Shown in pieces: positions 6,458 through 8,610 of a stretch of 8,610 nucleotides of DNA. The first letter of the stretch is position 1. The number at the start of each line of letters is the position of its first letter. A program made the translations under genes and the position numbers. The stretch lies in contig JAQBUV010000092.1 of the NCBI GenBank assembly GCA_027623815.1, positions 1 through 8,610 of the forward strand, given 5' to 3'. The notes below the pieces were generated by a model. That model searched no databases. It worked only from the letters and a program-made list of their open reading frames with translations, and had not been told where the DNA came from. The stretch comes from Casp-Chloro-G3 sp002816715 (GTDB lineage: Bacteria > Chloroflexota > Dehalococcoidia > Lucifugimonadales > UBA3495).

Positions 6458-7912
6458 CCGCTGATTGCGTTGATGAAAGACCAGGTAGACGCCCTGCAAG
6501 CCAACGGAATCAAAGCGGCGTATATCAACAGTTCCCTATCCTCTGGGGAAGTCGCTCAAACCCAAGCCCAGGCTCAAAAGGGCGAGCTCAAAATTCTCTA
6601 TCTGGCGCCGGAGCGGCTCGCCTTGCCCGGATTCCAGCGCTTCTTGCATACCCTGAACATCAGCCTCATCGCCGTCGACGAGGCTCACTGCATCTCCGAA
6701 TGGGGGCACGAGTTTCGCCCGGATTACCGCAACCTTAAAACCCTGCGTCAGGACTTCCCTTCCGTACCGGTGGTCGCTCTCACTGCCACCGCCACGGAAA
6801 AAGTCCGGGAAGACATAATCGACCAGCTTTCTATCCGGCACGGGCGGACCTTTGTTTCCAGCTTCAACCGGGCCAATCTCACCTACTGGGTCCAACCCAA
6901 AAGGGATACCCTCAGCCGTCTGCTCGAAATTCTTCAACACCACCGGAACGAGTCGGCAATCATTTATTGCCTTTCTCGCAAAGACACCGAAGCGGTGGCC
7001 ACCGAGCTGAACGCCCAGGGCTTGAAGGCGCTGCCCTACCACGCCGGACTGGACATCGAGGTCAGAAAGAAGAACCAGGAGAAATTCATCCACGACGAAG
7101 TGCCAATTATGGTCGCGACCATCGCTTTCGGCATGGGGATAGACAAGCCCGACGTGCGGTTGGTGGTCCATTACGACTTACCCAAGTCCGTCGAAGGGTA
7201 TTATCAGGAGACGGGCCGGGCCGGGCGTGACGGCCTGCCCAGCGAGTGCGTACTATTTTACTCCTTCGGCGACAAGGCGAAGCAAGAATTTTTCATTAGC
7301 CAAATGGAGAGCGGGGTAGAGAGAGAGAACACCAGGCAAAAACTGGCGAAAATAATCAAGTTCGGCGAGCTCAAGACCTGCCGACGCCGGTTTTTGATGG
7401 AGTATTTCGGGGAGCGGTGGGACGAAGAACATTGCGGTGGCTGCGATGTTTGCCTGACTCCGCTGGAGGAGTTCGACGCCACCGAGATCGCCCAGAAAAC
7501 CCTCTCGGCGGTGATTCGCACTGGCGAACGGTTCGGAGCGAATCATGTGGTTGAAGTCTTACGGGGATTTGGCGCCAAGAGAATCCGCGATCTGGGGCAC
7601 GAACTGCTGAGCGTATTCGGAGTGGCTCGGGAATATACCGATGAAGCATTGAAAGACATTGTGGGACTCTTGCTAGCCAATGGGCTGCTGGCTAAAGGAG
7701 AAGGACAATACCCCACTCTGGCGGTCACCAACGCGGGACGCGACTTCCTCCGCAGCCGGGTACCCTTGACCCTGGCCAGGCCGAAGATTGCCGACGAGGA
7801 CCGCCCGGCTTCCCGAGACAAGTCGACCTTACCGTACGACAAGGAGCTTTTCGAGCGGCTGCGGGCTTGGCGGAAAGGTGTTGCGGACCAGAAGGGACTG
7901 CCCCCTACATGA
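6458..7912 (+). pseudogene. recQ: RecQ family ATP-dependent DNA helicase, 5'-truncated and frameshifted
   Basis: RecQ homology starts inside P-L-I-A-L-M-K-D-Q-V-D-A-L (6458 on), which in intact RecQ is motif Ia. The first 75-90 residues with the Q motif and the Walker A lysine are missing, and a TGA lies just before. Counting from 6470: D70-E-A-H-C-I-S-E-W-G-H (motif II), A-L-T-A-T-A-T (motif III), the second RecA domain with A-F-G-M-G-I-D-K-P-D and Q246-E-T-G-R-A-G-R-D-G (motifs V and VI), the zinc-binding Cys304/322/325/328, an RQC winged helix (about 340-425) and the start of HRDC. It stops early at 7910-7912 because five Cs at 7901-7905 replace the six needed to read G-L-P-P-Y-M-I-F. RecQ unwinds DNA 3'-5' in recombination repair. 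Without Walker A this copy cannot hydrolyse ATP. The TTG at 6470 and ATG at 6473 are internal codons, not real starts. Confidence 0.9.
7901..7905 (+). other. recQ: C-run at the RecQ frameshift
   Basis: The run is CCCCC. Six Cs would give the conserved L-P-P-Y-M-I-F of HRDC and keep one frame from 6458 to the ISAs1 junction. Loss of a base in a homopolymer can be a true slippage mutation or a sequencing error. Confidence 0.8.
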
Positions 7913-8397
7913 TTTTCAGCGACGCTTCGCTACTAGAGATGGCTCACTATCTCCCCCAGAGATCAGAAAGCTTCGCCCGAATCAACGGCGTCGGCGCCGC
8001 CAAGCTGGATGAGTACGGGGAGAGCTTTATGTCGGTGATCCGCCACCACTCCCGCGCCAATGGTCTCACCGAGCGGACTATTCCATCGCGGCTCAGAACG
8101 AGGGAAAGGAAACCTGCATCTAAACTAGCCAGTCCGACCATCCAAGAGACGAAGCGATTGCTGTCGGAGAACCTCTCCATCTCTCAGATATCCCGTCGCC
8201 GGGGAATGTCCGAGAGAACGATTATCGGTCACCTGGAAAAGCTGGCACAGAAAGGAGAAGACCTCCATCTAGACCATCTGAGGCAGGGCAATCGCATATT
8301 AAGCAGTGAGGACATGGAGCAAGTAGTCCTCACTCCAGCCTGCCTTGAGACGCTTGGCCTTGACTCCGACTTTACTGGTCTTTTCCTGGCGCAGTAG
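7906..8397 (+). pseudogene. recQ: RecQ C-terminal part (rest of HRDC plus helix-turn-helix) in the shifted frame
   Basis: Continuation of the preceding helicase after the single-base loss. It starts Y-M-I-F-S-D-A-S-L-L-E-M-A and runs through I-N-G-V-G-A-A-K-L-D-E-Y-G-E-S-F, which completes the HRDC domain (a helical DNA-binding module). A basic linker follows, then T-K-R-L-L-x-x-N-L-S-I-S-Q-I-S-R-R-R-G-M-S-E-R-T-I-I-x-H-L-E-K-L, the helix-turn-helix found at the C-terminus of many RecQ proteins (HTH_40 type). The real gene ends in the L-H-L-D-H-L-R stretch, because an ISAs1-family end begins at 8284. The last 38 codons up to TAG 8395-8397 are antisense IS sequence. An apparent start at 7867 upstream is in the wrong frame for HRDC and is not used. 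Likely one original gene with the part at 6458-7912. Confidence 0.85.
8284..8302. repeat. Terminal repeat of an ISAs1-family element (transposase 3' side)
   Basis: CAGGGCAATCGCATATTAA begins with the CAGGG typical of ISAs1-family ends and contains the stop codon of the minus-strand transposase (TTA at 8299-8301). RecQ homology stops just before it. It matches 8532-8550 in 17 of 19 bases, in the same orientation. Confidence 0.75.
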
Positions 8398-8531
8398 GTT
8401 TATAGCGATGCGCCGCAGCAGGGCCAGATTCTCTGGGGCATTGCCGATGCGGGTTCGACTTTCGTCTTCTCGAAAGGCCACGTCCAATACCCAGTGCAAA
8501 CTATTCTCAATGCCCTAATGTCCTCGAATGG
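8284..8531 (-). pseudogene. ISAs1-family transposase, C-terminal fragment with TGG-to-TAG change
   Basis: The minus strand reads I-R-G-H-(stop)-G-I-E-N-S-L-H-W-V-L-D-V-A-F-R-E-D-E-S-R, then A-P-E-N-L-A-L-L-R-R-I-A-I-N-L-L-R and K-A-K-R-L-K-A-G-W-x-x-D-Y-L-L. This is the conserved end of ISAs1 (H-repeat-type) DDE transposases. The stop (complement of 8515-8517, TAG) sits where the family has Trp in H-W-G-I-E-N, so a single G-to-A change explains it. A TTG at 8497-8499 would give only 66 residues and is an internal Leu codon. Homology begins at about 8529, because another IS end starts at 8532, so most of the protein is missing. The stop at 8299-8301 lies inside the terminal repeat. The fragment invaded the 3' end of the RecQ gene. 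Confidence 0.85.
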
Positions 8532-8610
8532 TAGGGCAATCGCATTTTAATCAAGCTACGTGATCGTTAATATATGCCGGTATCATTCCGAATATAAGTC
8601 CAACATAGCG
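8532..8610. mobile_element. End of a second ISAs1-type element, nested in the first and running off the window
   Basis: TAGGGCAATCGCATTTTAA (8532-8550) repeats the ISAs1 end at 8284-8302 in the same direction (17/19). An intact single element would have its two ends inverted, so this is not the partner of the first end. Transposase homology of the first copy stops exactly at this point. The simplest reading is that a second related element inserted into the first and extends to the right. The 60 bases after the repeat do not encode a transposase tail, so this may be its 5' side. The other end and any target duplication lie outside the window. Confidence 0.55.

Noticed and set aside
6085..6738. 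A 217-residue protein read straight through from the hydrolase
   Set aside because: After about 6457 this frame is out-of-frame RecQ sequence rich in Arg, Ser and Pro. It is not a real fusion protein.
6536..7171. Long minus-strand frame opposite RecQ
   Set aside because: It lies wholly antisense to the conserved helicase motifs and has no family features.
3065..8517. TAG reassigned as a sense codon, given in-frame TAGs in the MmgE/PrpD and ISAs1 frames
   Set aside because: TAG also ends the chlorite dismutase-like frame (5512-5514) and the IS481 tail (5795-5797) at the expected C-termini, and the other lesions use TAA, a frameshift and insertions. Ordinary decay explains all of them.
1..8610. 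CRISPR array, tRNA or rRNA genes
   Set aside because: No regularly spaced repeats and no cloverleaf or rRNA-like segments were seen on either strand.

Overview
The window looks like accessory or eroding chromosome from an uncultivated, moderate-GC bacterium. A Chloroflexota (Dehalococcoidia/SAR202-like) origin fits the gene mix: a double zinc-ribbon small protein, an MFS_3 transporter, an MmgE/PrpD protein and a RecQ with a C-terminal helix-turn-helix. This assignment is inference from gene content only and is weak. I see no tRNA, rRNA, CRISPR array or origin.

Layout, left to right. 75-650 (+) is the C-terminal part of an ISAzo13-family transposase without its N-terminus. 651-1111 has no convincing gene. 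1112-2368 (-) is an intact 12-TM MFS transporter. A strong hairpin terminator at 2414-2442 separates it from an intact zinc-ribbon protein at 2464-2778 (-), which has a perfect AGGAGG. A divergent promoter region follows. 3065-4441 (+) is a full-length MmgE/PrpD gene except for one in-frame TAG at codon 36. 4545-5514 (+) is a probable chlorite dismutase-family gene. It is split by a 133-bp MITE-like element (4616-4748) with perfect 18-bp terminal inverted repeats and a perfect 9-bp target duplication, and it also carries one in-frame TAA. 5795-5959 (-) is the tail of an IS481-family transposase. 6094 to about 6457 (+) is the N-terminal half of an SGNH/DUF4886-type hydrolase, joined abruptly to a RecQ helicase that lacks its N-terminus (from 6458). 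RecQ is further broken by loss of one C in a C-run at 7901-7905 and by an ISAs1-family end at 8284. The ISAs1 remnant (8284-8531, - strand transposase) has a TGG-to-TAG change and is itself interrupted at 8532 by a second, directly oriented copy of the same IS end, which runs out of the window.

Only two protein genes look intact (the MFS transporter and the zinc-ribbon protein). All others are truncated, interrupted, frameshifted or carry nonsense codons, and four kinds of mobile element are present. No pathway can be read from the neighbours. The common theme is pseudogenisation by transposition, point mutation and recombination, although some lesions (the C-run, the SGNH/RecQ joint, single stops) could be sequencing or assembly errors. 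The best-supported new item is the short inverted-repeat element whose removal with one target copy restores the reading frame of the host gene.
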